64,000 bases of DNA from Asticcacaulis tiandongensis (GCF_006475605.1 NZ_SSBC01000010.1:496001-560000); one strand, 5' to 3'; shown: positions 27,313 to 36,807, counted from the first letter of the stretch. The notes: a model not told the origin generated them from the letters alone. A program made the numbers and translations.

Positions 27313-28837
27313 TTCTGCGCCGACAGGCGTTACCGCTTTGTCAGCCAGGCCTCCGGTTGACAGCTACTTTTCCGGTGTCATTGACATCGGGTCAAACTCG
27401 GTGCGTCTGGTTATTTATCGCATTGAAGGGCGTTCGATCTGGCCGGTCTATAACGAAAAGGTTCTTGCGGGACTGGGTAAGAACCTGTTTGTCACGGGCA
27501 AACTCAATCCGGCCGGTTGTGAGGAAACCCTGATCGCCCTCAGGCGTTTCAGGGCCATCGTCGACTCCTATGCCCTTAGTCATGTTCATACCGTGGCGAC
27601 CGCGGCTATACGTGAAGCCGAGGACGGGCCTGATTTTGCCCGTCAGATCGAAGCGCACAGCGGCTTTAAGGTGCGTATTCTAAGCGGTTCCGAAGAGGCC
27701 TTTTATTCCGCATCCGGCGTGGTGTGCGGTCATAATGAGGCCAGGGGCATAGTCGGCGATCTGGGGGGGTCCAGTCTGGAATTGCTGGCGCTTGAGGGCG
27801 AAGATGCGTTTAAAGGCATCACTCTGCCACTCGGGCCGTTTGCATTGGGTTCCCCTAAGCCCATAGATATTACCAGGACGCGCGCCGCGATTATAGAGGT
27901 ACTGAGGCCCCATAAGGCGCGATTCAGCCACCGTGAGTTCCATGCTGTTGGCGGCGCCTGGCGCAATCTGGCGGTCATCTGGATGCAGCAAGCCAATTAC
28001 CCGCTGGAAATTGTTCAGCAGTTTGAACTTCCTGCCCGCGAAGTCATCAATATCTGCGCCCTGATCGCCAGTCAGTCGCCGTCGTCTCTGGAAAAGATTC
28101 GAGGAGTCACCAAACGGCGCATGGAAAACCTGTCCTATGCCGCGCTGGTGCTTCAGTGCCTGACTGAATGTTTTGAATTTGAAACCGTCATCTTCTCGGC
28201 CAACGGTTTGCGGGAAGGCCTGTTGTTTGATGCCCTGCCGGCGGATTTACAAAAACGTGACCCGCTGATTGAGGGCTGTGCTGCCCTTGGCGCACGTCTG
28301 GGCATTTCCAACCAGATTGGTTCCGCGCTTTCACGCTGGGTCTGTGAATTTTATGATCAGGCTGAAGTCGCATCGGAAAGCCGCCCTGAACGTCGTTTGA
28401 TTCGTGCCGCGGCGAAGTTGGCGGATATGGGGGCCTGCCTGCATCCCGATCATCGGGCCGAACTGGTCTGTGATCAGGTCTTGCGCGCCCCTATTCCCGG
28501 CCAAAGCCATTCGGAACGCGTGTTTCTCGCCTGTACGCTGTTCACGCGTTATTCCGGTGATGCCTACACCAAGGAACCGGTGCTTATACGCCGGATTTTA
28601 GGTGATGAAGGGTTGGTTATGGCCACACAGTTGGGGCTGGCCCTACGTCTTGGGTGTGATTTGTCGGCAAAATCTGCGGAACTGTTACGCCACGCCCAGC
28701 TTTCCCGACAGGATGCAGATCTGGTGCTTGAGGCCAGAGCGGGCTGGGAAGACCTGTTGTTGGGTGAGCAAACGCGCAAGCGGGCCAAGGCCCTGTCCAA
28801 TGCCCTGAAGCTCAATCTGAAAATGGGTTCGTACTAA
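27293..28837 (+). CDS. ppx: Exopolyphosphatase (Ppx/GppA family)
   Basis: Removes phosphate from the ends of polyphosphate, and some members also hydrolyse pppGpp. I start at the ATG at 27293 (514 aa), inside the end of ppk. The ASKHA-fold motifs are clear: [34 protein letters not shown] with the catalytic Glu nearby, and [15 protein letters not shown] helical C-terminal HD-like domain follows, with [17 protein letters not shown]. Stop codons of ppx and the convergent DUF1801 gene overlap by 4 bp. Confidence 0.93.
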   Translation: MSVSVNSSAPTGVTALSARPPVDSYFSGVIDIGSNSVRLVIYRIEGRSIWPVYNEKVLAGLGKNLFVTGKLNPAGCEETLIALRRFRAIVDSYALSHVHTVATAAIREAEDGPDFARQIEAHSGFKVRILSGSEEAFYSASGVVCGHNEARGIVGDLGGSSLELLALEGEDAFKGITLPLGPFALGSPKPIDITRTRAAIIEVLRPHKARFSHREFHAVGGAWRNLAVIWMQQANYPLEIVQQFELPAREVINICALIASQSPSSLEKIRGVTKRRMENLSYAALVLQCLTECFEFETVIFSANGLREGLLFDALPADLQKRDPLIEGCAALGARLGISNQIGSALSRWVCEFYDQAEVASESRPERRLIRAAAKLADMGACLHPDHRAELVCDQVLRAPIPGQSHSERVFLACTLFTRYSGDAYTKEPVLIRRILGDEGLVMATQLGLALRLGCDLSAKSAELLRHAQLSRQDADLVLEARAGWEDLLLGEQTRKRAKALSNALKLNLKMGSY

Positions 28838-29190
28838 AACCCCTTTTGCTTACGTGAGCTAGCGGCCAGTTTCGCCACCAGTCCATCGGGTATCGGCTTG
28901 GTGTGTGAGAAGGTAATTCCGGTTTTGGTCGCCTTAAGTTTCAAGGACTCAATTTCATTGGTATGGGCCGCTATGGCACCCGGATCGACATATAGCCCGC
29001 ATTGTTTGCTGAAGGCGGCATAGCCCGCGATAATCACACCATCGATCTGAAATCCGGGCATGTCATATTTCATGACTTCTTGAGCATCAGGCAGAGCCCG
29101 CCTTAGCTGCGTGCGCAATCGATCCAACACGGTGCGAAACGGCTCCGGTGCTGCGGCAATATAGGTGTCGTGGTCAACTGGCCTGATCAT
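28834..29190 (-). CDS. DUF1801 (YdhG/frataxin-like fold) protein
   Basis: A 118-aa cytoplasmic protein from the ATG at 29190 (MIRPVDHDTYIAAAPEPF); the longer frame to 29313 reads into the hflX end and is unlikely. The pattern PFRTVLDRLRTQLRRALPDAQEVMKYDMPGF, then the Y-G-A-F strand and GITFSHTKPIPDGLVAKL, fits the DUF1801/YdhG family. This family has a frataxin-like fold and is sometimes called an iron chaperone; the activity is not established. It lies 43 bp after hflX on the same strand and could be the last gene of the hfq-hflX unit. Confidence 0.8.
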   Translation of the reverse strand: MIRPVDHDTYIAAAPEPFRTVLDRLRTQLRRALPDAQEVMKYDMPGFQIDGVIIAGYAAFSKQCGLYVDPGAIAAHTNEIESLKLKATKTGITFSHTKPIPDGLVAKLAASSRKQKGF

Positions 29191-29233
29191 GGCACCACTA
29201 TGCCTTTGAGTCTGTCCGAAAACAACCGTCAGG

Positions 29234-30538
29234 CTAGCCCATGCGCTCCAGACGACCCAGTGCCTGATCCGACAGGCGCACCCGCAAGTGAACCCGCCCC
29301 TGATCATCCTCAAAACGACTCAGAATGCGTGCCTGATCATAGAGAAAGGCCAGCTTTTGCCCTTCATGCGGGGCCAGAACGATATCGATCTCGGCACCAT
29401 CCGAATCAACGCCCTGTGAGATAGCCGCAAGCAAGGCGTCTATCCCCTCACCGGTTATGGCTGACACCGGAATCGGGCGTTTAGCCATTTTGCTGGTGAT
29501 AGCACGGGCATAAAGGGTGTCGCGCGCCTCTTCGTCCACCAGATCGATCTTGTTCCACACCTCAACAAAGCGTGAACGATCAAGGTCTGGATGTATATGC
29601 TCCAGAACCTGCTCAACGTCACGCCCTTGCGTTTCGGCTTCGGGGTTTGACATATCGCGCACGTGGAGGATCAGGTCGGCCTCGATGACCTCCTCAAGTG
29701 TGGCACGAAACGCCGCCACAAGCTCGTGTGGAAGATCAGAAATAAAACCCACCGTATCCGAAATGATTGCCGGACGCCCGTTAGGCAGGTTCAGCGTCCG
29801 CAAGGTCGTGTCCAGCGTAGCGAACAGCATATCCTTCGCCAGAACTTCGGCTCGGGTCAGGTGGTTGAACAGGGTCGATTTACCGGCGTTGGTATAGCCA
29901 ACCAGCGCCACAATCGGATAGGGCACCTTACGCCGCGCATTACGATGCAGGTTGCGTGTACGGCGCACTTCCTCAAGATCGCCCTTCAAGCGCTTGATCT
30001 TGTCGGCAATCATTCGCCGGTCGAGTTCGATCTGGGTTTCGCCGGGGCCGCCGGTGGTGCCGGTCGCCCGCTGACGCTCAAGGTGGGTCCATGTGCGTAC
30101 CAGACGCGACCGTTCGTACTCAAGGCGCGCCAGTTCGACCTGAAGCTTACCTTCGTTGGTTCGCGCTCTGAGGCCGAAAATTTCGAGAATAAGGCCGGTA
30201 CGGTCAATGACCTTCACCTCCAGCGCTTTTTCAAGATTGCGTTGCTGAATAGGCGTCAGGGTGGTGTTGATAATCACCACATTGGCCTCAAGCTGCTCGC
30301 AAAGATCGGCCAGTTCCTCGACCTTACCCTGACCGAACAGGGTCGCCGGATTGGGTTTGCGAACACGCGCCGTATGGGTACCGACGATTTTGAGATCCAG
30401 CGCCATCGCCAGACCCACCGCTTCGTCCAGACGTGACTCATCGTGTCTGCGCAAAGCGGCGGATAGGGAACCGGTATCGGGATCTACAACAACCGCGCGC
30501 TGAATTTCAGGCAGACGGTCTACAAATTTTTGGCTCAA
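29234..30538 (-). CDS. hflX: GTPase HflX, ribosome-splitting factor
   Basis: Ribosome-binding GTPase that rescues stalled ribosomes, notably after heat. The 434-aa protein has an N-terminal nucleotide-binding-like domain, the linker GGPGETQIELDRR and a Ras-like G domain. The G domain has G1 VGYTNAGKST, G3 DTVGFISDLPHELVAAF and G4-type NKIDLV. The coding start is 15 bp after hfq, the conserved hfq-hflX pair, so both are expected on one transcript. Confidence 0.95.
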   Translation of the reverse strand: MSQKFVDRLPEIQRAVVVDPDTGSLSAALRRHDESRLDEAVGLAMALDLKIVGTHTARVRKPNPATLFGQGKVEELADLCEQLEANVVIINTTLTPIQQRNLEKALEVKVIDRTGLILEIFGLRARTNEGKLQVELARLEYERSRLVRTWTHLERQRATGTTGGPGETQIELDRRMIADKIKRLKGDLEEVRRTRNLHRNARRKVPYPIVALVGYTNAGKSTLFNHLTRAEVLAKDMLFATLDTTLRTLNLPNGRPAIISDTVGFISDLPHELVAAFRATLEEVIEADLILHVRDMSNPEAETQGRDVEQVLEHIHPDLDRSRFVEVWNKIDLVDEEARDTLYARAITSKMAKRPIPVSAITGEGIDALLAAISQGVDSDGAEIDIVLAPHEGQKLAFLYDQARILSRFEDDQGRVHLRVRLSDQALGRLERMG

Positions 30539-30553
30539 TAGGTGGCCTTAAAC

Positions 30554-30802
30554 TCAGTCTTCGGAATCTTCTTCCTGTTCATACAATTGAACAGGTGCCG
30601 CTGGCATGATGGTCGAGATCGCATGCTTGTACACCAGTTGCGATTGACCATCGCGGCGCAGGAGCACACAGAAATTATCGAACCAGCTCACAATGCCCTG
30701 AAGCTTGACGCCGTTGATCAGGAAGATGGTAAGAGGGGTTTTGGTTTTGCGGACACTGTTCAGAAAAGTGTCTTGCAGATTTTGTTTTTTATCGTGGGAC
30801 AT
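30554..30802 (-). CDS. hfq: RNA chaperone Hfq
   Basis: Hexameric Sm-like protein that pairs small RNAs with mRNAs. The 82-aa protein has Sm1 ([30 protein letters not shown], with the proximal-face Gln) and Sm2 ([10 protein letters not shown] with the YKH motif), followed by a short acidic tail ending EQEEDSED. The short C-terminus is usual in alphaproteobacteria. A candidate promoter lies about 65 bp upstream. Confidence 0.97.
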   Translation of the reverse strand: MSHDKKQNLQDTFLNSVRKTKTPLTIFLINGVKLQGIVSWFDNFCVLLRRDGQSQLVYKHAISTIMPAAPVQLYEQEEDSED

Positions 30803-30868
30803 TACTCAGCCCTTCTATTTTAAAATGACGAAGGGCAACAGCGCCCCCCACACAGACAGAGAAGCTAT

Positions 30869-30896
30869 ATGATAATGGATAATGCCCGTAATTCAA
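30869..30896 (-). promoter_or_regulatory. Candidate promoter of hfq-hflX
   Basis: On the minus strand, TTGAAT and TATCAT are separated by 16 bp, in the gap between dat and hfq and about 65 bp before the hfq start. It is sigma70-like by pattern only. Confidence 0.35.
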
Positions 30897-30904
30897 CCTT
30901 CGGG

Positions 30905-31798
30905 CTATAAATTATTATTTCCGGATGCCGACCAAACACCCGCAGAATGTGTGGCTTCCTGGATATAGGCTTCGCGTAAGGTCGTGGCGACGTCACCGGG
31001 CATGCCATCGCCAATCACATGCCCGTCAAGGTCAACAATCGGCATGACAAAGGTTGAGGCCGCCGATAGAAACAGTTCCGAGGCTGCATAGGCGTCTTTG
31101 AGCGTAAAGGCCTCTTCGATGACCGTATAGCCTTGCGATTTCAGCAGGCTGATCAGGCTGATGCGGGTCACGCCCGGCAATATATTAGCCGTCAGGGGCG
31201 CGGTTTTGATCGTCTTGTCGCCGCTCACCAGATAGACATTGGCCGAGCCGCCTTCCGTGACATAGCCGTTAGAATCCACCAAAATCACATCGTCCGCACC
31301 GGCTTCGCGCGCGGTTTGCTTGGCCAGCACATTGGGCAAAAGCCCGACCGTCTTGATATCGCAGCGGCCCCAGCGGATATCCGGCTGGCTGATAGCCTTG
31401 ATGCCTTTGGCAGCCTTACGGCGGGCCGCGTCACGATCAACCGGTTTCGCCGTAATGACCACTGAGGGTTTCACGGGTGTGGCCGGAAAGAAATGGTCGC
31501 GTGGGGCGACGCCACGACTGACCTGAAGATAGATCATACCCTCACGGATACGATTACGGCGAATGACCTCCTCAAGGATGACCACCAGAGACGCCCGCCC
31601 CATGGGTTGCGCAATATGCAACTCGCGCAATGAGCGCTCAAGCCGGTCAAGGTGCGCTGTTAAGTCCGCTGCCCGACCGTCAAATACTGCCCATACCTCA
31701 TAGACGGCGTCGGCAAACTGATAGCCGCGATCCTCAATGGACACCGAGGCATGGTTCTGGCGCACATAGGCCCCGTTGACATAGGCGATACGCGACAT
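30905..31798 (-). CDS. dat: D-amino-acid aminotransferase (class IV PLP enzyme)
   Basis: Interconverts D-amino acids and 2-oxo acids, for example D-Ala and D-Glu used in peptidoglycan. The 297-aa protein has the PLP lysine in RCDIKTVGLLPNVLAKQ and the phosphate-binding region in EGGSANVYLV. SIEDRGYQFADAVYEVW is at the N-terminus. Branched-chain aminotransferase IlvE and ADC lyase share the fold, but the N-terminal SIEDRGYQFADAVYEV pattern favours DAAT. It starts 3 bp after the ntrX stop, so it is the last gene of ntrY-ntrX-dat. Confidence 0.88.
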   Translation of the reverse strand: MSRIAYVNGAYVRQNHASVSIEDRGYQFADAVYEVWAVFDGRAADLTAHLDRLERSLRELHIAQPMGRASLVVILEEVIRRNRIREGMIYLQVSRGVAPRDHFFPATPVKPSVVITAKPVDRDAARRKAAKGIKAISQPDIRWGRCDIKTVGLLPNVLAKQTAREAGADDVILVDSNGYVTEGGSANVYLVSGDKTIKTAPLTANILPGVTRISLISLLKSQGYTVIEEAFTLKDAYAASELFLSAASTFVMPIVDLDGHVIGDGMPGDVATTLREAYIQEATHSAGVWSASGNNNL

Positions 31799-31801
31799 GA
31801 A

Positions 31802-33202
31802 CTATTCTTCGTCCTCAGCGCCACGAATATGAGCCAGACCCAGTGACTTCAGCTTACGGTGAAGTGCCGAGCGCTCCATGCCGATGAAATTGGCCGTGCG
31901 GGAGATATTGCCGCCAAAGCGCACGATCTGAGAGGACAGATATTCCCGCTCAAAGACTTCACGCGCATCGCGTAATGGCAGGGCGATGATTCGTTCAGGA
32001 CGGATAGCACCGGCCACGGCAGATTCGACAACCTCTGCCGGCAGCATCTGAGCGGTGATCAGCTCATTGGGGTCACCCGAAGCCAGAATCAGCAGGCGTT
32101 CGATATTGTTACGCAACTGGCGGACATTACCCGGCCATTCGTGCACCTGAAGGGTGGCCATGGCGTCCTCGCTGAGCGTGCGCTTCGGCAGGCCGTGCCC
32201 CTTGGAGATGCGATCGATGAAATAGGTCACCAGTTCGGCAATGTCGCTGCGGCGCTCGGACAAACCCGGCACCCGTACCGGCACCACATTCAGGCGATGG
32301 AACAGGTCTTCACGGAAGCGACCATTGGCGATTTCCTGTTGCAAGTCTTTGGATGTTGAGGAAATAACCCGCACGTCAACCTGAACGTCCTGCGCCCCGC
32401 CGACACGGACAAACCGCTGCTCCACCAACACCCTGAGGATGCGGCTTTGCGATTCCATCGGCATATCGGCCACTTCATCGAGGAACAAGGTGCCGCCGTG
32501 GGCGCGTTCAAACACCCCGATCTTGCGTGGACGCCCCTCCTCGCCTTCTTCGCCAAACAGTTCGATATCGAGTCGCTCCGGCGTCATGCCAGCGGCAGAA
32601 ATGGCTAGGAATTCACACTGGGCGCGCGGGCTGGCGTCATGGATCATCCGCGCCACAAGTTCCTTACCCGAACCTGACGGGCCAGAAATCATGATGCGCG
32701 AATTGGCGTGCGCCACCTTGGAGATGGTCGAGCGCAGAAGCTGCGCAGCTGCCGAATTACCGATCAGACCATCAGGTACAACCGCCTGATTTCTCAGGCG
32801 ACGGTTTTCACGCTTAAGCGAAGCCATTTCCAACGCCCGTTCAATGACCATGATCAGGCGCTCGGTCTTGAACGGCTTTTCAATAAAGTCATAGGCACCG
32901 CGCTTTATGGCCGACACAGCGGTCTCGATGGTGCCGTGGCCGGAAATCATCACCGCCGGAATATCCGGATCAAGCTCACGCAGCACATCCAGAAGCTCAA
33001 GACCATCAAGCCCCCCGCCCTGCATCCAGATATCGAGCACCACCAGCGACGGTTTACGTGCCTTGACCGCCTTAAGGGCCGAAGTGGAATCCGGCGCAGT
33101 ACGTACCGCAAAGCCTTCATCCTCAAGGATACCCGCAATCAGTTCACGGATATCGGCCTCATCATCCACGACCAGAATATCTACACCCGAAGAGACTTTC
33201 AT
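31802..33202 (-). CDS. ntrX: Response regulator NtrX (REC-AAA+-HTH) lacking the GAFTGA loop
   Basis: Partner of NtrY; in alphaproteobacteria NtrYX controls nitrogen, redox and envelope responses. The receiver domain has phospho-acceptor Asp57 (VVLDIWM) and the switch Lys in IEKPFKT. The AAA+ domain has Walker A GPSGSGKE (174-181), Walker B GGTLFLDEVADMP and a C-terminal Fis-type helix-turn-helix ending RSALHRKLKSLG. Where sigma54 activators have GAFTGA, this protein reads ELFGEEGEEGRPRKIGVFE. It therefore probably does not remodel sigma54 and acts as an ordinary repressor or activator. The ntrY stop and ntrX start share one base (TAATG). Confidence 0.93.
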   Translation of the reverse strand: MKVSSGVDILVVDDEADIRELIAGILEDEGFAVRTAPDSTSALKAVKARKPSLVVLDIWMQGGGLDGLELLDVLRELDPDIPAVMISGHGTIETAVSAIKRGAYDFIEKPFKTERLIMVIERALEMASLKRENRRLRNQAVVPDGLIGNSAAAQLLRSTISKVAHANSRIMISGPSGSGKELVARMIHDASPRAQCEFLAISAAGMTPERLDIELFGEEGEEGRPRKIGVFERAHGGTLFLDEVADMPMESQSRILRVLVEQRFVRVGGAQDVQVDVRVISSTSKDLQQEIANGRFREDLFHRLNVVPVRVPGLSERRSDIAELVTYFIDRISKGHGLPKRTLSEDAMATLQVHEWPGNVRQLRNNIERLLILASGDPNELITAQMLPAEVVESAVAGAIRPERIIALPLRDAREVFEREYLSSQIVRFGGNISRTANFIGMERSALHRKLKSLGLAHIRGAEDEE

Positions 33203-35460
33203 TATACCCTCATCAGTCTGGCTCCGTCAGGAGCCTCCGTTACGCCAGTACCTTCCTGCGTCTTGGGCAGACGCAGAACGGCACGGGCGCCGCTTAAGTG
33301 AACGGCATCCAGTAAATGGAATTCACCGCCGTGATCTTCTAAAATCCGCTTTACAATCGCCAGCCCCAGACCTGTGCCTTTTTCACGCGTGGTGACATAA
33401 GGCTCCGTCAGGCGGTCACGATCTTTTTCCGGCAACCCTATACCATCATCCTCGATATCGATGGTGACAAATCCGGCTTCCTGATACATTTCGACACGCA
33501 TCTGACCGGTTTCAGGGCCGCTCGTGCCTGCCTGTGCATGACGCGAGGCAATGGCCTCCCCGCCGTTTTTCAGCACATTGGTCAGCACCTGAGAAAGCAT
33601 GCGTCCGTCACAGACTACCTTGATGTCCGGCAAGGGATCAACGATCCTAATGTCGATGTCAGGCTTGGCAACGCGTTGCGCAAAGACCGCGTGACGCACC
33701 AGTTCGGCGGCATCTTCTTCGGCAAAATTAGGCGTTGGCATGCGCGCAAAGGCCGAAAATTCATCGACCATGCGGCCAATATCACCGACCTGACGCACGA
33801 TGGTATCGGTCAGGCGGTCATAGGTTTCGACGTCTGTCTCAATCTGTGAGCGATATTTCCGCTTAAGGCGTTCGGCAGACAACTGAATAGGTGTTAGCGG
33901 GTTTTTGATTTCATGGGCAATGCGCCGTGCTACGTCTTTCCAAGCGGCATTTCTCTGAGCAGCCACGAGGCGTGTAATATCGTCAAAGGTCAGCACCATG
34001 CCGCCGGTTTCAAGGCTTGAGGCGCGCACACGCAGACGACGCGTCTCGCTGTGGCGTATCAGATCGACCTCGCGCTCTTCAACCTTATGCGGTGACACAT
34101 TATCGATAAGTTCGGCAATTTCCGGTGCCAGTTCGCGAATTGGCGCGCCGATAGCGTCTTCGGCATTGATCCCCAGGAAGTTGGCGGCATGGCGATTGAG
34201 CGCCGAAATGGATTCGCTGGTGTCTATACCGACAATACCGGCGGATATTTCTGACAGCACGGTTTCAATGAAACGTCGTCGTTCTTCGGCCTCTTCCCCA
34301 GCCGATTTGAGTGCGGCCTGCTGACTCTGGAGGTCAGACGTCATGCGGTTAAAGGCGCGCGACAGAACGGCAATGTCTTCGGATTGCTTTTCAGTCATGA
34401 CGCGTGCGTTAAGATCCCCCGAGGCCACCTTATCGGCAGCCTGCACAAGTCGGGCCACAGGCACTGCAATCGAATCAGCCGCGGAAATACCAGCCCAGAT
34501 GGCCCCCACCAGCACCAACAACACCGTCTCAATATAGGCCAGCGCAAATACGCCCTGCACACGGGCATTGTTTTCGGAAACCTCGCGCAGGTCAACAATG
34601 GCCTGCTCTGCCGTTTTCAGACGCGCGAGAATGCCCGGTTGCAGTAAACGCACCCCATAAAGCTTCGCCCCGTCATAGCCTTTGAGCGGATAGATCAGCC
34701 GCACCGCATCCGGATCGGCAAACACACCGCCGCCGATATCACCTTCGGCGGTGGTATCAAGCGCGGTCTGGGATGGTGCCAGATAGACCGGCGCGCCGGG
34801 GTTTTCGGCACGCGCAAGAATATGTCCGGAATCATCAATGAGATAAACTGCCGTCAACTCACCGCGAATGCTGATCAGGTCACGCAGGGCCAGTGAAAAG
34901 CTCAGGCGATTGGGATAGAGTGCCTGCATGTGTTCGTGCTCAAGGTCTGTCGCCACATCCGTAAGGGTATCGCTGGCAGTATTGACCTGCGCATCGAGAA
35001 AGGTCTGGGCAATATAGGCACCGTTTTCGACTGATGACTGAACGCGATCCGAAAACCAGGTCTCAACGCCTTTATTGACCAGCACGCCGAACAGCAGGGC
35101 CACAACAAAGGCTGGTGTCACCGCCACCAGCGCAAACAGGGCCACAAAGCGCACATGAAGCCGTGCACCGGCATCCACCCCCCGACTTTGGGCGATGCGG
35201 AATACGCGGCGGATGACAAAGAAGGTCAGGACCAGCAACAGAAGCAGGTTGGCACAGACCATAGCAAATAGGAATGTGCTCGAAGGCCCCGGCCCGGCAT
35301 CAGGCGAGGCGATAATCATGCCAATGATCAGCAGGGTGGTCAGCGCAGATAAGGCATAGCCAGCGGGCAGGCCCAGCCCTTGCGGACGCGCACCTTTTGC
35401 TGCCCGTTGCAGGCGCAGCCACTCAACCCCAAACCGACGCTTGATACCTGTGTCCTTCAA
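33202..35460 (-). CDS. ntrY: Membrane sensor histidine kinase NtrY
   Basis: Phosphorylates or dephosphorylates NtrX. The 752-aa protein opens with two or three membrane helices (ALSALTTLLIIGMIIAS, LLLLLVLTFFVIRR, ALFALVAVTPAFVVALLFG). A long periplasmic part and another helix near LVLVGAIWAGIS follow, then HAMP. A PAS domain (ISAGIVGIDTSESISALN) precedes the HisKA H-box VARRIAHEIKNPLTPIQ and the HATPase with VLKNGGEAI, DDGIGLP and GTGLGLAIVKRI. A 178-bp gap separates it from dusB; relatives carry ntrB and ntrC here. Confidence 0.94.
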   Translation of the reverse strand: MKDTGIKRRFGVEWLRLQRAAKGARPQGLGLPAGYALSALTTLLIIGMIIASPDAGPGPSSTFLFAMVCANLLLLLVLTFFVIRRVFRIAQSRGVDAGARLHVRFVALFALVAVTPAFVVALLFGVLVNKGVETWFSDRVQSSVENGAYIAQTFLDAQVNTASDTLTDVATDLEHEHMQALYPNRLSFSLALRDLISIRGELTAVYLIDDSGHILARAENPGAPVYLAPSQTALDTTAEGDIGGGVFADPDAVRLIYPLKGYDGAKLYGVRLLQPGILARLKTAEQAIVDLREVSENNARVQGVFALAYIETVLLVLVGAIWAGISAADSIAVPVARLVQAADKVASGDLNARVMTEKQSEDIAVLSRAFNRMTSDLQSQQAALKSAGEEAEERRRFIETVLSEISAGIVGIDTSESISALNRHAANFLGINAEDAIGAPIRELAPEIAELIDNVSPHKVEEREVDLIRHSETRRLRVRASSLETGGMVLTFDDITRLVAAQRNAAWKDVARRIAHEIKNPLTPIQLSAERLKRKYRSQIETDVETYDRLTDTIVRQVGDIGRMVDEFSAFARMPTPNFAEEDAAELVRHAVFAQRVAKPDIDIRIVDPLPDIKVVCDGRMLSQVLTNVLKNGGEAIASRHAQAGTSGPETGQMRVEMYQEAGFVTIDIEDDGIGLPEKDRDRLTEPYVTTREKGTGLGLAIVKRILEDHGGEFHLLDAVHLSGARAVLRLPKTQEGTGVTEAPDGARLMRV

Positions 35461-35638
35461 AAAACGGGTCCTGTGAAGGTGATCATAATGGGCCTTCTGG
35501 CAGTTTGCTCAGGCAAAGTAGTTGCCAAAAACACACATGGCATTTGCGCACCACTGTGTCTGAATATCAACACCAATATATCACATAGGCTCTGAATCTG
35601 GCAGAAATTCATCACATTGTGTAAGCAAAATTAGCCTT

Positions 35639-36625
35639 TCAGGCCATTATGGTCTGCAATTCGCGTGTAATGGCTTCCGGACAATCCAGACGGCACAGCC
35701 GTGCCTTATCGTGACGCCGGATCAGCGGATCGGCATTATAATCGGCCGCTTCAATGTACCACCCCAAATGCTTCTTGAACATCTTAAGGCCCAGCGCGGT
35801 GCCATAGAAACTCAGGCTGTCGTGCATATGCTCTAAAACAATTTCAAGCCGTAGCGATGAGTGAGGTTCCACCGCCTGATTACCCTTAAGCGCCCGATCA
35901 AGCTGCGTCGCCAGCCAGGGTCGACCATAAATACCACGCCCGAGCATCAGGGCATCTGCCCCCGATGCCGCAAGCGCCTGACGGGCCGTGTCGGCGTCAG
36001 TAATATCGCCGTTGACAATAACCGGAATATCCACCGCCTCCTTAACCTGACGTACAAAGGCCCAGTCGGCCTGACCCTTGTAAAATTGCTGGCGGGTACG
36101 GCCATGCACGGTAACGGCCCTGACGCCAATATCACGCGCCTTAAGGGCCAGTTCGGCGGCATTACGATTCTGATCGTCCCAACCGAGACGCATTTTCACC
36201 GTCACGGGGCGATTAGTCGCCTGAACCGCCGCTTCCATCAGACGGCAGGCCGTATCCAGGTCCTTCATCAGAGCCGAACCGCACAACACGCCGGTGACTT
36301 CCTTGGCCGGACAACCGAAATTCAGATCGACAATATGCGCGCCTGACTCTTCGGCCAGTTTCGCACCACGCGCAATGTAATCCGCGTCCCGCCCGATAAG
36401 CTGAACAATCTTTAGGCCCGCATGTTCGCCAAGCTGGGCTTTGCGCACCACATCAGGACGGCCCTTTTCAAGCTCGGCACAGGCGACCATCTCCGTGGCC
36501 GCATAGGCAGCGCCTAATTTGGACGCCATCCGCCGGAACGGCAGATCGGACACGCCGGTCATGGGCGCAATCAGCACCCGCCCACCTATCGTAACGTCAC
36601 CAATTTCCAGGCCATTCTGCGTCAT
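35639..36625 (-). CDS. dusB: tRNA-dihydrouridine synthase DusB (NifR3)
   Basis: FMN enzyme that reduces uridines in the tRNA D-loop. I start at the ATG at 36625 (328 aa, [17 protein letters not shown]). An open frame up to 36733 only reads through the repeat element in the gap. Motifs are [32 protein letters not shown] with the catalytic Cys region (VLCGSAL), [20 protein letters not shown] and [17 protein letters not shown]. In Rhizobiales and Caulobacter this gene precedes ntrBC; here ntrY follows directly. Confidence 0.94.
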   Translation of the reverse strand: MTQNGLEIGDVTIGGRVLIAPMTGVSDLPFRRMASKLGAAYAATEMVACAELEKGRPDVVRKAQLGEHAGLKIVQLIGRDADYIARGAKLAEESGAHIVDLNFGCPAKEVTGVLCGSALMKDLDTACRLMEAAVQATNRPVTVKMRLGWDDQNRNAAELALKARDIGVRAVTVHGRTRQQFYKGQADWAFVRQVKEAVDIPVIVNGDITDADTARQALAASGADALMLGRGIYGRPWLATQLDRALKGNQAVEPHSSLRLEIVLEHMHDSLSFYGTALGLKMFKKHLGWYIEAADYNADPLIRRHDKARLCRLDCPEAITRELQTIMA

Positions 36626-36661
36626 GTCCGCGCTTATGCCGCCGAAACACAGTTTCCGCAA

Positions 36662-36778
36662 GACAGGCAGGCAGGGTCGCGGACCCTGCACCCGATAGCC
36701 CCGAGGTTTAGGTGCCACAATGGAAAGAGCCATCTGGCTCGGCTCATAGGGGGGCAGGGCCTGAGGCCCTGCCTTGCA
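36662..36778. repeat. Bipartite palindromic intergenic repeat, copy A (two-armed)
   Basis: Lies between divergent dusB and ispDF. The core ATGGAAAGAGCCAT is at 36720-36733. To its right are CTGGCTCGGCTCATAGGG and a perfect 9-bp hairpin (36753-36773, TGA loop). To its left, read on the minus strand, are ACCTCGGGGCTATCGGGT and a perfect 8-bp hairpin GCAGGGTCCGCGACCCTGC (36671-36689). The right arm matches copy B and the left arm matches copy C, so this copy is a head-to-head pair of related half-elements. Confidence 0.8.
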
Positions 36779-36807
36779 AAAAACAATTCAGGCTTTAAAC
36801 AGGCCGT

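Noticed and set aside
29663-30436. Open frame of 257 codons on the plus strand
   Set aside because: It is antisense to hflX, whose GTPase motifs are clear, and its translation shows no family features.
35461-35638. Remnant of ntrC or ntrB in the dusB-ntrY gap
   Set aside because: I looked for kinase or AAA+ motifs in all frames and saw none; only small nested inverted repeats (TTTGC/GCAAA, GGCAA/TTGCC) occur.
36626-36733. Possible 36-residue N-terminal extension of DusB
   Set aside because: The extension is encoded by repeat copy A and has no DusB similarity; family members begin near the ATG at 36625.
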